64,000 bases of DNA, taken from NCBI GenBank assembly GCA_966112615.1, contig CBHWDO010000001.1:1-64000 (forward strand), in the 5' to 3' direction. Made by a program: the position numbers and the translations under genes. The notes beneath the pieces were generated by a model that saw nothing but the letters and a program-made list of their open reading frames with translations, did not search any database and was not told where the DNA came from. This document shows, piece by piece, positions 7,990 to 17,005 of the stretch (positions within the stretch are counted from its first letter, which is position 1; the number at the start of each line of letters is the position of its first letter). This stretch comes from Flavitalea sp966112615. GTDB taxonomy: Bacteria > Bacteroidota > Bacteroidia > Chitinophagales > Chitinophagaceae.

Positions 7990-9405
7990 ATGCAAATGAC
8001 AAAGAATAAGCACCTTTTATTTCGTGCAGGATTTGGGCCTATGTGCGAACAACTCAGTTCCCTGGAAACAGTTTCAACAGATGCTGTTTGGAATGCCTTA
8101 ATTAAAACTTCTTCAAAAACTCCTTCTTCAATTGATGTTGTGGATGATCATATCAAAGGATTGGTGATGGGTTTCGGTGAAGCGGGCAAACAGGTAAGAT
8201 CTCTGAGTGACGAAGAAAAAAGAATGTTGCGCGTAAAATCAAGAGATGGAATCAGGAATCTGAACATTCAATGGCTAAACCAAATGATCAACTCAGATCA
8301 GCAATTAAGAGAGAAAATTTCACTTTTCTGGCATGGACATTTTGCAAGCCGTAACCTTAATATTCTTTACCAGCAGCAATTACTGGAAATTATCCGCACC
8401 AATGCACTTGGAAATTTTGCGCAACTGTTAAGATCAGTTAGTAAGTCGGCCTCCATGATCTTCTTCCTGAACAACAATCGTAATGTAAAGGACCAGCCGA
8501 ATGAAAATTTTGCAAGAGAATTAATGGAACTGTTTACGATGGGCAGGGGCCATTATACTGAACAGGATGTGAAAGAAGCAGCAAGAGCATTCACAGGATG
8601 GAATGCAAATTTGAAAGGCGAATTCATCTTCAGAAAATTTCAGCATGATAACGGATCAAAAAAAGTTCTTAATAAGACGGGGAACCTGGATGGTGATGAT
8701 GTGATCGATATTATTTTATCTAACAGGCAAACAGCAAAATTTATAGCAGGAAAGTTTTACAGCTTCTTCGTCAATGAAACACCAGATAACGAAAAGATCA
8801 ACTGGCTGGCCGAAAGGTTTTACATCAGTGATTACGAGATCATGCAGCTGGTTAAAGATGTCTTTACTTCCGAATGGTTCTATAATCAAAAAAATATTGG
8901 CAACAAGATCAAATCACCTATTGAATTGATTGCCGGGATCAGGCGAATGCTTCCAATGGAAATTAATAATGAAGATTCACAGATCATGTTGCAACGAGTA
9001 TTGGGACAGGTATTATTCTATCCGCCCAATGTTGCAGGCTGGCCTGGTGGAAAAAGTTGGATAGATAGTTCCTCATTACTGTTTAGAATGAAGCTTCCGC
9101 AATTGTTAGCCTCCAATGATCTTGCACAATATCGTGCAAAAGATGATGACGATGTGATGATGGGAAATCAGCAGGAGAAACGAAATGCTTTTGCAGCCAA
9201 TATCAATTGGGAATCATTTACAAGATCATTTAAAAAGATTGAACGAAAAGATCTATTAGACACACTTAAATCAACGATCCTTCAGAAGCCGGAGTCCATC
9301 AACAATGAACTGCTTTTGAAATATGCTGATCAATCCTCCAGGGAATCTTTCATTCAATCGGTAACACTTCAACTTCTCAGTACACCCGAATACCAACTCT
9401 GCTAA
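7990..9405 (+). CDS. DUF1800 family protein
   Basis: 471 residues. The DUF1800 family pattern is clear: HLLFRAGFGP near residue 8, FWHGHFASRN, NENFARELMELFTMG, AARAFTGW and the C-terminal YPPNVAGWPGGKSWID. The molecular function of the family is unknown. Members nearly always sit beside a DUF1501 gene, as here, nine bases upstream. No clear signal peptide is seen, unlike the partner. ATG start. Confidence 0.92.
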   Translation: MQMTKNKHLLFRAGFGPMCEQLSSLETVSTDAVWNALIKTSSKTPSSIDVVDDHIKGLVMGFGEAGKQVRSLSDEEKRMLRVKSRDGIRNLNIQWLNQMINSDQQLREKISLFWHGHFASRNLNILYQQQLLEIIRTNALGNFAQLLRSVSKSASMIFFLNNNRNVKDQPNENFARELMELFTMGRGHYTEQDVKEAARAFTGWNANLKGEFIFRKFQHDNGSKKVLNKTGNLDGDDVIDIILSNRQTAKFIAGKFYSFFVNETPDNEKINWLAERFYISDYEIMQLVKDVFTSEWFYNQKNIGNKIKSPIELIAGIRRMLPMEINNEDSQIMLQRVLGQVLFYPPNVAGWPGGKSWIDSSSLLFRMKLPQLLASNDLAQYRAKDDDDVMMGNQQEKRNAFAANINWESFTRSFKKIERKDLLDTLKSTILQKPESINNELLLKYADQSSRESFIQSVTLQLLSTPEYQLC

Positions 9406-9414
9406 ACTTATTTT

Positions 9415-10611
9415 ATGCTGATCAAAAGAAGAAAATTCATACAATCAGGTTCGCTGGCAACAGCATCATTCATGATACCAGCATTTCTGAAAGGAATGCA
9501 ATCAAATATTGTAGCACCGAAAGGAAACAGGTCATTGGTGATCATACAGCTGAGCGGTGGTAACGACGGGTTGAATACAATTATTCCGATCACAAATGAT
9601 ATTTATTACCGGGAAAGACCAAGACTTTCCATCAGGAGAGAGGACGCTCTAAAACTGAGCACAGATGCGGGTATACACCCCACACTTGCTGGTTTTAAAT
9701 CTCTTTACGATGATGGATCACTTGCCATTTTAAATAATGTGGGATATCCCAATCCTGACAGGTCACATTTTAGAAGCATGGACATATGGCATAGTGCAAG
9801 CAACAGCAATGAATACGTCAATACGGGATGGCTCGGGCGTTATCTTGATGCACAATGCAAAGGTTGTGACCGGCCTACAAAAGCTTTGGAAATTGATGAT
9901 ACTTTAAGCCTTGCAATGAAAGGAGATATCATGAAGGGCATTGCATTTCGCGATCCTAGAAGATTATTCAATGCAGCACATGAAAGATATTTTAAGGACC
10001 TTTCATCAAGGCAGCAGGATCACCATGAAGAACCAGCCAGTTATCTATATAAAACACTATCCGAGACTATCAATTCTGCTGATTATATTTTTGAGCAAAG
10101 CAGGATCAGCCCTTCAAAAATCACTTATCCTTCCACTGAACTGGGCAGGAGTTTAAAAACAATTTCTTCGCTGATACTTTCTGACATTGATACTTCCGTG
10201 TATTATTTTTCAATTGGAAGTTTTGATACACATGCAGGCCAGGAAGGCCAGCAGAAGCGGCTTTTCAATGAAATGAACGAAGCTATTTCCGCCTTTGTAA
10301 AGGATCTTAAATCAAACAATCGTTTTGAAGATGTTATGTTGATGACCTTTTCTGAATTCGGAAGAAGAGTTGCGCAAAATGCCAGTGGAGGAACTGATCA
10401 TGGTACAGCTAATAACATGATGTTTATTGGTGGTTCTTTAAAAGAAAAGGGATTACTTAATGCACTTCCGGATCTTAAAGATCTTGACAATGGAGACCTT
10501 AAGCATACCGTTGACTTTAAAGATGTTTATGCGACAATACTGAAGAACTGGTTACATGCAGATGATGTATCAATACTTAATCGAAAGAGCAAGTACCTGC
10601 AATTCGTGTGA
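9415..10611 (+). CDS. DUF1501 family protein, Tat-type leader
   Basis: 398 residues. The N-terminus KRRKFIQSGSLATASFMIP resembles a twin-arginine export signal, although the arginine pair is followed by K-F-I. The body matches DUF1501, a sulfatase/alkaline-phosphatase-like fold: LVIIQLSGGNDGLNTIIP near the start, RSHFRSMDIWHS, and FSEFGRRVAQNASGGTDHGT near the end. The enzyme activity is unknown. It is exported by inference and co-transcribed with the DUF1800 gene. Confidence 0.92.
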   Translation: MLIKRRKFIQSGSLATASFMIPAFLKGMQSNIVAPKGNRSLVIIQLSGGNDGLNTIIPITNDIYYRERPRLSIRREDALKLSTDAGIHPTLAGFKSLYDDGSLAILNNVGYPNPDRSHFRSMDIWHSASNSNEYVNTGWLGRYLDAQCKGCDRPTKALEIDDTLSLAMKGDIMKGIAFRDPRRLFNAAHERYFKDLSSRQQDHHEEPASYLYKTLSETINSADYIFEQSRISPSKITYPSTELGRSLKTISSLILSDIDTSVYYFSIGSFDTHAGQEGQQKRLFNEMNEAISAFVKDLKSNNRFEDVMLMTFSEFGRRVAQNASGGTDHGTANNMMFIGGSLKEKGLLNALPDLKDLDNGDLKHTVDFKDVYATILKNWLHADDVSILNRKSKYLQFV

Positions 10612-10637
10612 GTTTCTTGAATGGTTATATAAAAAGA

Positions 10638-10671
10638 AGATCCATCCTCATAAAGGGATGGATCTCTTTTT
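10638..10671. terminator. Bidirectional terminator
   Basis: AGATCCATCC and GGATGGATCT form a 10-base perfect stem around an 8-base loop, with T-rich flanks on both strands. It separates the DUF1501 gene (plus) from the gyrB operon (minus). Confidence 0.88.
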
Positions 10672-10685
10672 ATAAGTTGAGGGTA

Positions 10686-10889
10686 TTACCAACCTTGTTT
10701 AGCAACACCAGCTTTGATAGCTGCCAATGCTTTTTCTTCTCCCAGCAATGTGGTGAGTTTGTTTCCTTTACCGTCGTTACCTTGTGCCATGTAAGCGCCT
10801 TTTGCAGTTTTAGTGATCACTGCATCTTTAATTTCAACGCCTTTTTCTTTGGTCTTAACGTTATAAGCGGTCAGTTTAATGTCTGCCAT
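10686..10889 (-). CDS. Small conserved protein downstream of gyrB
   Basis: 67 residues, soluble and lysine-rich, with no cysteine, signal peptide or membrane helix. It begins MADIKLTAYNVKTKEKGVEIKD and ends with GVAKQGW. I do not recognise a named family. It follows gyrB by 29 bases on the same strand and is closed off by a strong terminator, so it is very likely a real gene expressed with gyrB. A role linked to topology is only suggested by position. Confidence 0.75.
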   Translation of the reverse strand: MADIKLTAYNVKTKEKGVEIKDAVITKTAKGAYMAQGNDGKGNKLTTLLGEEKALAAIKAGVAKQGW

Positions 10890-10918
10890 GTTCTTTGTTT
10901 TATTGGTTATAAATGCAA

Positions 10919-12898
10919 TTATACGTCGAGCCTTGCGTATTTCGCGTGGCTTTCAATGAATTCTCTTCTTGGAGCAACTTCATCGCCCATCAGCATACTA
11001 AAGATTCTGTCTGCTTCGGCAGCCGATTCAATGGTTACCTGCTTCAGCAATCTTGTTTCAGGATTCATGGTTGTTTCCCATAGCTGTTCAGCGTTCATTT
11101 CACCAAGACCCTTATATCGTTGAATGTTTACACTGTCTTCTTTTCCGTGTGCAAACTTTTCAACCAATGCTTTGCGCTGTTCTTCATTCCATGCATATGC
11201 CTGGTCCTTTCCTTTCTTCACGAGGTATAATGGCGGCTGGGCGATATAAACATATCCCTGCTCCACCAGCTCCTTCATATAGCGATATACGAATGTGAGG
11301 ATCAAAGTTGCAATGTGGCTACCATCTACATCAGCATCGGTCATGATGATCAGCTTATGGTAGCGCAGTTTTACCAGGTTAAGTGCTTTAGGATCTTCAG
11401 GAGTTCCAACCGTTACACCTAACGCAGTGTACATATTCCGGATCTCTTCATTTTCATAGATCTTATGCTCCATGGCTTTTTCCACGTTCAGGATTTTACC
11501 CCTGAGTGGAAGAATTGCCTGGAAGGAACGATCACGGCCCTGTTTAGCTGTTCCACCTGCGGAATCACCCTCCACAAGGTATAATTCACAACGCTCAGGA
11601 TCTCTATCGGAACAATCGGCCAGTTTACCGGGAAGTCCACCACCGCTTAATACGCTTTTTCGTTGAACAAGCTCACGCGCTTTTTTAGCTGCAGCCCTTG
11701 CCTGTGCAGCAAGAATTACTTTCTGGATGATATTTTTAGCTTCCTTCGGATTTTCTTCCAGGAAGATATTCAGTGCACTCGATACTGTTTGATCTACCAC
11801 ACCACTCACCTCACTGTTTCCCAGTTTGGTTTTGGTCTGACCTTCGAACTGTGGTTCAGGAACTTTTACAGAAATAATTGAGCTTAATCCTTCACGGAAA
11901 TCATCTCCTTCGATATCAACCTTTGCCTTTTCAAATAGCCCCTGCTTATCACCATAACTCTTGAAAACCCTTGTCAGTGCTCTTCTAAAGCCTTCTACGT
12001 GTTTACCGCCTTCAATGGTATTGATATTGTTCACGTAAGAATAGATATGCTCTGAATAACTGTCGTTATAGGTCAGGGCAACTTCTACTGCCACATTGGT
12101 ATTCTCGTCTCTTCCTTCAACATAAATAACGGTTGGAAGAAGTGGGTTCCTGCCGGCATTCTTATCCAGCATTTCAACGAATTCAACAATACCACCTTCA
12201 CTGAAGAAGGTTTTTGTATAGATCTCCCCGTTCTCGTCCTTTTCACGGGTATCAGTCAGGGTAATGCTAATGCCTTTATTCAGGAATGAAAGCTCTCTAA
12301 GCCTTCCTTCAAGGATATCTTTCTTATAAACACCAACCTGGAAAATGGTCAGGTCTGGCCAGAAATGAACCTTGGTACCCCTGTTATCGGTAGTTCCAAT
12401 GGTTCTAACAGGGTATTGAGGGACACCGATCCGGTATTCCTGTTCGAAGATCTGTCCTTCACGACAAACTTCTACATGCAGTTTGGTACTCAGTGCATTC
12501 ACACAACTCACACCCACACCGTGAAGACCACCGGAAACTTTGTAGGTATTCTTATCGAATTTTCCACCGGCATGCAGAACGGTCATTACCACTTCCAGTG
12601 CACTTTTCTTTTCTTTCGGGTGAATACCGGTTGGAATACCACGACCATCATCCTGAACGGAGATGGAATTATCCTCATGTATGGTTACAAAAATATTTTT
12701 ACAATATCCCGCGAGAGCTTCGTCGATTGAGTTGTCAACTACTTCATATACAAGGTGATGCAAACCCTTTTCACCAATATCTCCAATATACATCGCCGGC
12801 CTTTTCCGCACCGCTTCCAGTCCTTCAAGAACCTGGATACTATCTGCACCATAATTTCCGGCTGAAGGTTGTAGAACTTCCGTTGTTTCAGGATTCAT
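10919..12898 (-). CDS. gyrB: DNA gyrase subunit B
   Basis: 659-residue ATPase subunit of gyrase, which with GyrA adds negative supercoils. Visible parts in order: the GHKL ATPase domain with EVVDNSIDEALAG, DDGRGIP and GGLHGVGVSCVNAL; the transducer domain; the TOPRIM domain with YLVEGDSAGG and DADVDGSHI; and the C-terminal RYKGLGEMNAEQLWETTM tail. It has no large TOPRIM insertion of the proteobacterial kind. I prefer the ATG at 12898 over a TTG 18 bases upstream, giving MNPETTEVLQP. GyrA is not in the window. Confidence 0.97.
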   Translation of the reverse strand: MNPETTEVLQPSAGNYGADSIQVLEGLEAVRKRPAMYIGDIGEKGLHHLVYEVVDNSIDEALAGYCKNIFVTIHEDNSISVQDDGRGIPTGIHPKEKKSALEVVMTVLHAGGKFDKNTYKVSGGLHGVGVSCVNALSTKLHVEVCREGQIFEQEYRIGVPQYPVRTIGTTDNRGTKVHFWPDLTIFQVGVYKKDILEGRLRELSFLNKGISITLTDTREKDENGEIYTKTFFSEGGIVEFVEMLDKNAGRNPLLPTVIYVEGRDENTNVAVEVALTYNDSYSEHIYSYVNNINTIEGGKHVEGFRRALTRVFKSYGDKQGLFEKAKVDIEGDDFREGLSSIISVKVPEPQFEGQTKTKLGNSEVSGVVDQTVSSALNIFLEENPKEAKNIIQKVILAAQARAAAKKARELVQRKSVLSGGGLPGKLADCSDRDPERCELYLVEGDSAGGTAKQGRDRSFQAILPLRGKILNVEKAMEHKIYENEEIRNMYTALGVTVGTPEDPKALNLVKLRYHKLIIMTDADVDGSHIATLILTFVYRYMKELVEQGYVYIAQPPLYLVKKGKDQAYAWNEEQRKALVEKFAHGKEDSVNIQRYKGLGEMNAEQLWETTMNPETRLLKQVTIESAAEADRIFSMLMGDEVAPRREFIESHAKYARLDV

Positions 12899-12941
12899 AA
12901 ATGGCTTGTAGATCAAGTTTTTAATGAAAAAATAGATTCCT

Positions 12942-12950
12942 GCAAATTTA
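12942..12950 (-). promoter_or_regulatory. -7 box of the gyrB promoter
   Basis: On the minus strand TAAATTTGC matches TAnnTTTG, about 45 bases before the gyrB ATG. The -33 element is not clear. Confidence 0.5.
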
Positions 12951-13061
12951 CGGATTTAAAGCGGGATAAGGGGGGTTTAAACCCTAACTTATCCACAACA
13001 AATGCCGCTTGTGTATTATCAGAAAACAATCATCGTACTTTTACGCCGATTCAGTTGAAGC

Positions 13062-13661
13062 ATGGATAAATTCTCACAAATAACATTCGATTTTTTCGCA
13101 CCCGCAGAGCCGCAGGCCCAACCCCAGGAGCAGTCGGCAGAAACTAAGCAAACGGTTGAGAAAGTGGAAGTTATAGAAGAGAAACAGCCAGAGCCCATTG
13201 AACCCGAGATTATAGACTTCGACCATATCAGCTTTGTGGCCGAAGAACCTGCTCCAAATGAAGAAGCTCCGGCCAAATCACCAAGAGGTAGAAAATCGCT
13301 GAAGTCATTTGAAACAGATTTCCCTGAGATCCCGGAAGACGAATCTCAATTCGAAAAACAATACTACTCGATTGGCGAGGTAGCCCTGATGTTTAAAGTG
13401 AATGCCTCCCTGCTAAGATTCTGGGAATCTGAATTTGATATCATCCAGCCCAGGAAAAACAAAAAAGGTGATCGTCATTTCAGACCGGTTGATATCAAAA
13501 ACATTGAACTGATCTACGACCTGCTGCGAAGAAGAAAACTGACCATCGAAGGAGCGAAAGAATATCTGAAGTCGAACAAACGCGGCAAGGAAAAATTTGA
13601 AATGATCCGCAAACTTGAAGAGATCAAATCTTTCTTCCTGGAAATGAAAGCAAATCTCTGA
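13062..13661 (+). CDS. MerR-family transcriptional regulator
   Basis: 199 residues. The first ~100 are acidic and rich in Pro, Glu and Ala (probably disordered). A MerR-type winged helix-turn-helix follows (about 105-175): YYSIGEVALMFKVNASLLRFWE, then the wing with RHFRPVDIKNIELI and LLRRRKLTIEGAKEYL. The short C-terminal helix has no obvious metal or ligand-binding cysteines, so the signal is unknown. The gene diverges from gyrB, and its stop TGA directly abuts the convergent mscS stop. ATG start. Confidence 0.9.
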   Translation: MDKFSQITFDFFAPAEPQAQPQEQSAETKQTVEKVEVIEEKQPEPIEPEIIDFDHISFVAEEPAPNEEAPAKSPRGRKSLKSFETDFPEIPEDESQFEKQYYSIGEVALMFKVNASLLRFWESEFDIIQPRKNKKGDRHFRPVDIKNIELIYDLLRRRKLTIEGAKEYLKSNKRGKEKFEMIRKLEEIKSFFLEMKANL

Positions 13662-14720
13662 TCAGGGTTTTAGATGCATATTCAAAGATTCCAGCAATTC
13701 TATTATATCAAGATTGACCTTTTCCTTTACACTATTGAATTTATCCATAGGAATTGGCGCAGTAAAAAACTCCACTGAAACCACAAAAGCATTTTTCTGA
13801 AAATCTGCCAGCATAACTGTAGAATTTTCTATCTCTTTCATCTCAAGGATCTTGCCACGGAGTAATGTTATGAACTGATCAATGGTTGATTTAGATGTAT
13901 CTGAAAGTATCTCCAGCTGTATGAAAGATCTTCTTTGTGTTCTCTGGGAAAGATTATCAAGAATGCTGTCCACCATTTGTTTGTTTGGTACTGTCACATA
14001 AGTTTTCTGATCGGTTCTGATCCTTGTACTTCTCAGCCCGATCTTTTCGACCGTGCCTGTAAAGGAATGAACTTTAACCAGGTCACCGGTGCTGAATGGA
14101 CGGTCAAAGAATATAATGAAGGAAGCTATCAGGTTCTCAATACTTTCTCTTGTTGCGAGTGCGATTGCAGCCCCGGCAAGACTTAACCCTGTGATGAGGC
14201 TTGATACAGAATATCCGAACGCGAATTTCAATACCAATACAAGACCAAGAATTACAAGCAGGACTTTGAAGAAATCTTTGAAGAAAACAACCAACTGGTT
14301 GTCGGTCTGATCATCAGTAAGGTTTGCTTTTTCTTCAAGTATCAATGCAAGAAAATTAATGATCCTAATACATAGCCTGATAAAGCTGATAATAAGAACG
14401 ATGATCGTTAATCCGCCGATCATGTTCTGGAAACTGACCTTATAGATCTTCACATCGAGCAGCGAAGGAAAATTCAATCTTTCAAATGCAATTATGGTAA
14501 TCAGCACAACCAGGAAAAATTCTAAAGGTGCAATCACCAACTGTGTAAAGACTTTCTGATCAATTGTATTGGTGCGGGTTTTCATCAGCCTGAAAAGCAG
14601 GCCCGCAATGTATTTGGAAAGAATTCTTTTGACAAGCAGAGCAAACAGAACGATACCCAGTACTACCAGGTAATCAAGAATTGCGTTATCAAGAAATCTG
14701 TATTGAAGAAATTTATTCAT
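13662..14720 (-). CDS. MscS-family mechanosensitive channel
   Basis: 352-residue inner-membrane channel that opens under membrane tension to release osmolytes. About four N-terminal membrane helices are followed by the pore helix (around SLITGLSLAGAAIALATRESIENLIASF), then the beta domain with FSTGDLVKVHSFTGTVEKIGLRSTRI. The C-terminal alpha/beta domain ends in NMHLKP. It is the last gene of the rsfS-ftsH-lutC-lpxH minus-strand run, 18 bases after the preceding gene. ATG start. Confidence 0.92.
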   Translation of the reverse strand: MNKFLQYRFLDNAILDYLVVLGIVLFALLVKRILSKYIAGLLFRLMKTRTNTIDQKVFTQLVIAPLEFFLVVLITIIAFERLNFPSLLDVKIYKVSFQNMIGGLTIIVLIISFIRLCIRIINFLALILEEKANLTDDQTDNQLVVFFKDFFKVLLVILGLVLVLKFAFGYSVSSLITGLSLAGAAIALATRESIENLIASFIIFFDRPFSTGDLVKVHSFTGTVEKIGLRSTRIRTDQKTYVTVPNKQMVDSILDNLSQRTQRRSFIQLEILSDTSKSTIDQFITLLRGKILEMKEIENSTVMLADFQKNAFVVSVEFFTAPIPMDKFNSVKEKVNLDIIELLESLNMHLKP

Positions 14721-14738
14721 TACAAGCTGTTGAAGGAA

Positions 14739-15536
14739 CTAGAATGTAAATACACTAAGCTGGTTCTCTTCCTGCAAATATATTTTACCCTGGCCAACAA
14801 TCATTTTCCTGGCTGATCTCATTGCCTGAGTTAACGGGAATTGCTGAAGATTCAAGGTTCCCGGCTCATACCTGTAAAGGAATTGATCATCCCTTCCAAA
14901 CAATGACTTATTGATCACTGCAAAATCATTCCAGTGTTTGAATGGAAGCTGGCGCTTTAATGCACCGTAATAATCGAAGATGAACACACCTGTAGCCGGA
15001 TCGTATAAATACAACTGCTTGTCCTGGTCGATGATGTATTGAGGTGATGGCACTGTATCGAACAACAAACGAAAATCGGTGAACTGATCAATGATCTTTC
15101 CATCATCACCAACTCTTTTGATCTTACTTTCCTGTTCATCATAGATCCAGATATTATTATCATAGGCCTGCCCTATGGATTTAACCTGGAACAATGATTC
15201 TTTTCTGAGGTCAATTGAAGTACGAATATTTAGGAATCGGTCAAGCACTACAATGGTATTGAAATCCCTGTAGTACAAAAGAATTTTAAGTGGGTTAGAT
15301 ACATCTACCGAATACAATTTTCCATACTTCCTGACATTATTGAATACTGCCATGGAATCGCCTGCAGGATTCAATTTCTTGAGTTGTCCATCAATTGAAA
15401 CCAGGTATATATAATTGAGGTTGTCAACATAAAAATCCTGGATATCACCTTTGATGGTTCTTTCAAATTTGAAATCGGCTTGTGCAAAAAGCACCAATGG
15501 CCCAAGAAATAATATCAATAATAGATGTCTGATCAT
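14739..15536 (-). CDS. Secreted beta-propeller-like protein of unknown role
   Basis: 265 residues. A signal peptide (about 1-19, ending LVLFAQA) leads into a series of short beta-rich repeats of the type NIWIYDEQESKIKRVGDDGKI and YLYDPATGVFIFDYYG, which suggests a small beta-propeller in the periplasm. I do not recognise a named family. The ATG overlaps the lpxH stop by four bases (ATGA), so translation is coupled to lipid A synthesis gene lpxH. A role in envelope assembly is possible but unproven. Confidence 0.78.
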   Translation of the reverse strand: MIRHLLLILFLGPLVLFAQADFKFERTIKGDIQDFYVDNLNYIYLVSIDGQLKKLNPAGDSMAVFNNVRKYGKLYSVDVSNPLKILLYYRDFNTIVVLDRFLNIRTSIDLRKESLFQVKSIGQAYDNNIWIYDEQESKIKRVGDDGKIIDQFTDFRLLFDTVPSPQYIIDQDKQLYLYDPATGVFIFDYYGALKRQLPFKHWNDFAVINKSLFGRDDQFLYRYEPGTLNLQQFPLTQAMRSARKMIVGQGKIYLQEENQLSVFTF

Positions 15537-16324
15537 GAATTTACCCTGGTGATCTTAGATTCATTTTCCGGATAGATGGATTCCAATGTCATTTGGTTTC
15601 CATCGAACGTTGCGAAAGTGAAATATCGTATCCAGTCGCCCAGGTTTATATACCTGCTTCCATCTTTGAAACTGAAATCGATTGGAAGATGCCTGTGACC
15701 AAAAACAAGGTAATCATATTTCTTCTTTGCAAGTTCTTCCTTGCAATAGGTGATCAGCCATTCGTTCTCTTCTCCAAGAAAAACTTCATCATGTTTTCCT
15801 GTTGCCTCACGGGATTTCTGGCTGAAGAAATTTGCGAGTCCCATTCCAAAATATGGAGGAAGAATTCCAAATAACCACTGGCAAACAGGATTGCGAAATA
15901 CTTTTTTCATTGCCTTATAACCATGATCGCCTGGTCCGAGTCCATCTCCATGTCCTACAAGAAAATTCTTTCCATTGAATTGAAATTCCTTCGGTTCGAA
16001 GTAGGTAGGCATATTGAGTTCCTGCTGGAAATAATCCTTCATCCACATATCATGATTGCCAACAAAAAAATGAAGCTGAATGCCTGAATCACTAATCTCT
16101 GCAAGCTTTCCGAGCAAACGGGTATATCCTTTTGGAACTACTCTCTTGTATTCGTACCAGAAATCAAACATATCGCCAACCAGGAAAATAACGGCTGCGT
16201 CCTTTCTTATCTTTTCGAGAAAAGAAACAATGATCTTCTCCCGCTCCAGGCTTTTTTCAAAGTTTGGTGCGCCGAGATGAAAATCCGATAGGAAATACAC
16301 TTTTTTACCTGCTGGTAATTGCAT
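15533..16324 (-). CDS. lpxH: UDP-2,3-diacylglucosamine diphosphatase
   Basis: 263-residue calcineurin-like metallophosphatase that cleaves UDP-2,3-diacylglucosamine to lipid X and UMP in lipid A synthesis, at the inner face of the membrane. All metal ligands are visible: D14/H16 in SDFHLG, D51 in VGDMFDFW, N90/H91 in GNHDMW, H124 in GHGDGLG and the late GHRH. The insertion with basic and aromatic residues (about 135-175) fits the lipid-binding cap. It overlaps the next gene by four bases. Confidence 0.92.
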   Translation of the reverse strand: MQLPAGKKVYFLSDFHLGAPNFEKSLEREKIIVSFLEKIRKDAAVIFLVGDMFDFWYEYKRVVPKGYTRLLGKLAEISDSGIQLHFFVGNHDMWMKDYFQQELNMPTYFEPKEFQFNGKNFLVGHGDGLGPGDHGYKAMKKVFRNPVCQWLFGILPPYFGMGLANFFSQKSREATGKHDEVFLGEENEWLITYCKEELAKKKYDYLVFGHRHLPIDFSFKDGSRYINLGDWIRYFTFATFDGNQMTLESIYPENESKITRVNS

Positions 16325-16344
16325 CGGGCTAAAATAGGGATTGT

Positions 16345-16992
16345 TTAAAAGGCAGGCAATTCATCTACCAGGAAAAGATAAACCTCTTTTGGACCGTGAA
16401 CACCAACCACCAGGGTCTTTTCAATATCTGCTGTCCTGCTTGGTCCCGTAGCAAAACTGATCATCGAAGGAAGATTGTTCCCATATTTTTCTTTCATCAA
16501 CTGAAGTCCATCTTTGATATCATATACCAATTGGTTCACAGTAGCGATACAAATATGGATTGGTGCATAAACTGATGCAGTTCTACCGCTTAATGGAGCT
16601 GAGCTTAACACAATGGAACCTGTTCTTGCCACCAGGCATTCGCAGGATGTAATTGCTACATCGCAACTGGCAAGATCCTGGTGAAAGGGACTATTATGAT
16701 TGGCGGCAGGCAAAAAGGATGCGAGTCCTTTTTCGCTGCAATAAATCTTCGACCATTCATTTTGTGTAATCAATGAATTAAGCTGGCGGTTCAGTTCATT
16801 AACATCAAGACAAAAAGAAAACTTACCCAGCAAACTTGTGAACTGCTCCGCAAATTCTACTTCAAGCTCCTGCAAGGAAGGTTGGTACAGTGATGTATTA
16901 CCTTCACTGCCCGGAAAAGGAATAGGCGTTGAGTGACTCAACGCCTTCCTGATCTTTTTTAAAATATTCTCTTTCGAGGGTGATACATTCAT
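16345..16992 (-). CDS. lutC: LUD-domain protein, LutC-type
   Basis: 215 residues matching the LutC/YkgG branch of the LUD family. The C-terminal signature SFATGPSRTADIEKTLVVGVHGPKEV is spread over about residues 175-205, and a middle SCECLVARTGSIVLSS segment is also typical. LutABC oxidises L-lactate to pyruvate in Bacillus. Here lutC sits in the rsfS-ftsH run, 13 bases after ftsH, while the lutB homologue lies about 18 kb away at 35370-36746; no lutA is in the window. The fold assignment is firm, the lactate role an inference. Confidence 0.85.
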   Translation of the reverse strand: MNVSPSKENILKKIRKALSHSTPIPFPGSEGNTSLYQPSLQELEVEFAEQFTSLLGKFSFCLDVNELNRQLNSLITQNEWSKIYCSEKGLASFLPAANHNSPFHQDLASCDVAITSCECLVARTGSIVLSSAPLSGRTASVYAPIHICIATVNQLVYDIKDGLQLMKEKYGNNLPSMISFATGPSRTADIEKTLVVGVHGPKEVYLFLVDELPAF

Positions 16993-17005
16993 TACAACTA
17001 GATCA

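Noticed and set aside
10608..11123. A 171-residue plus-strand open frame
   Set aside because: It is antisense to the gyrB satellite gene and gyrB, lacks any recognisable domain, and starts with a GTG inside the DUF1501 end.
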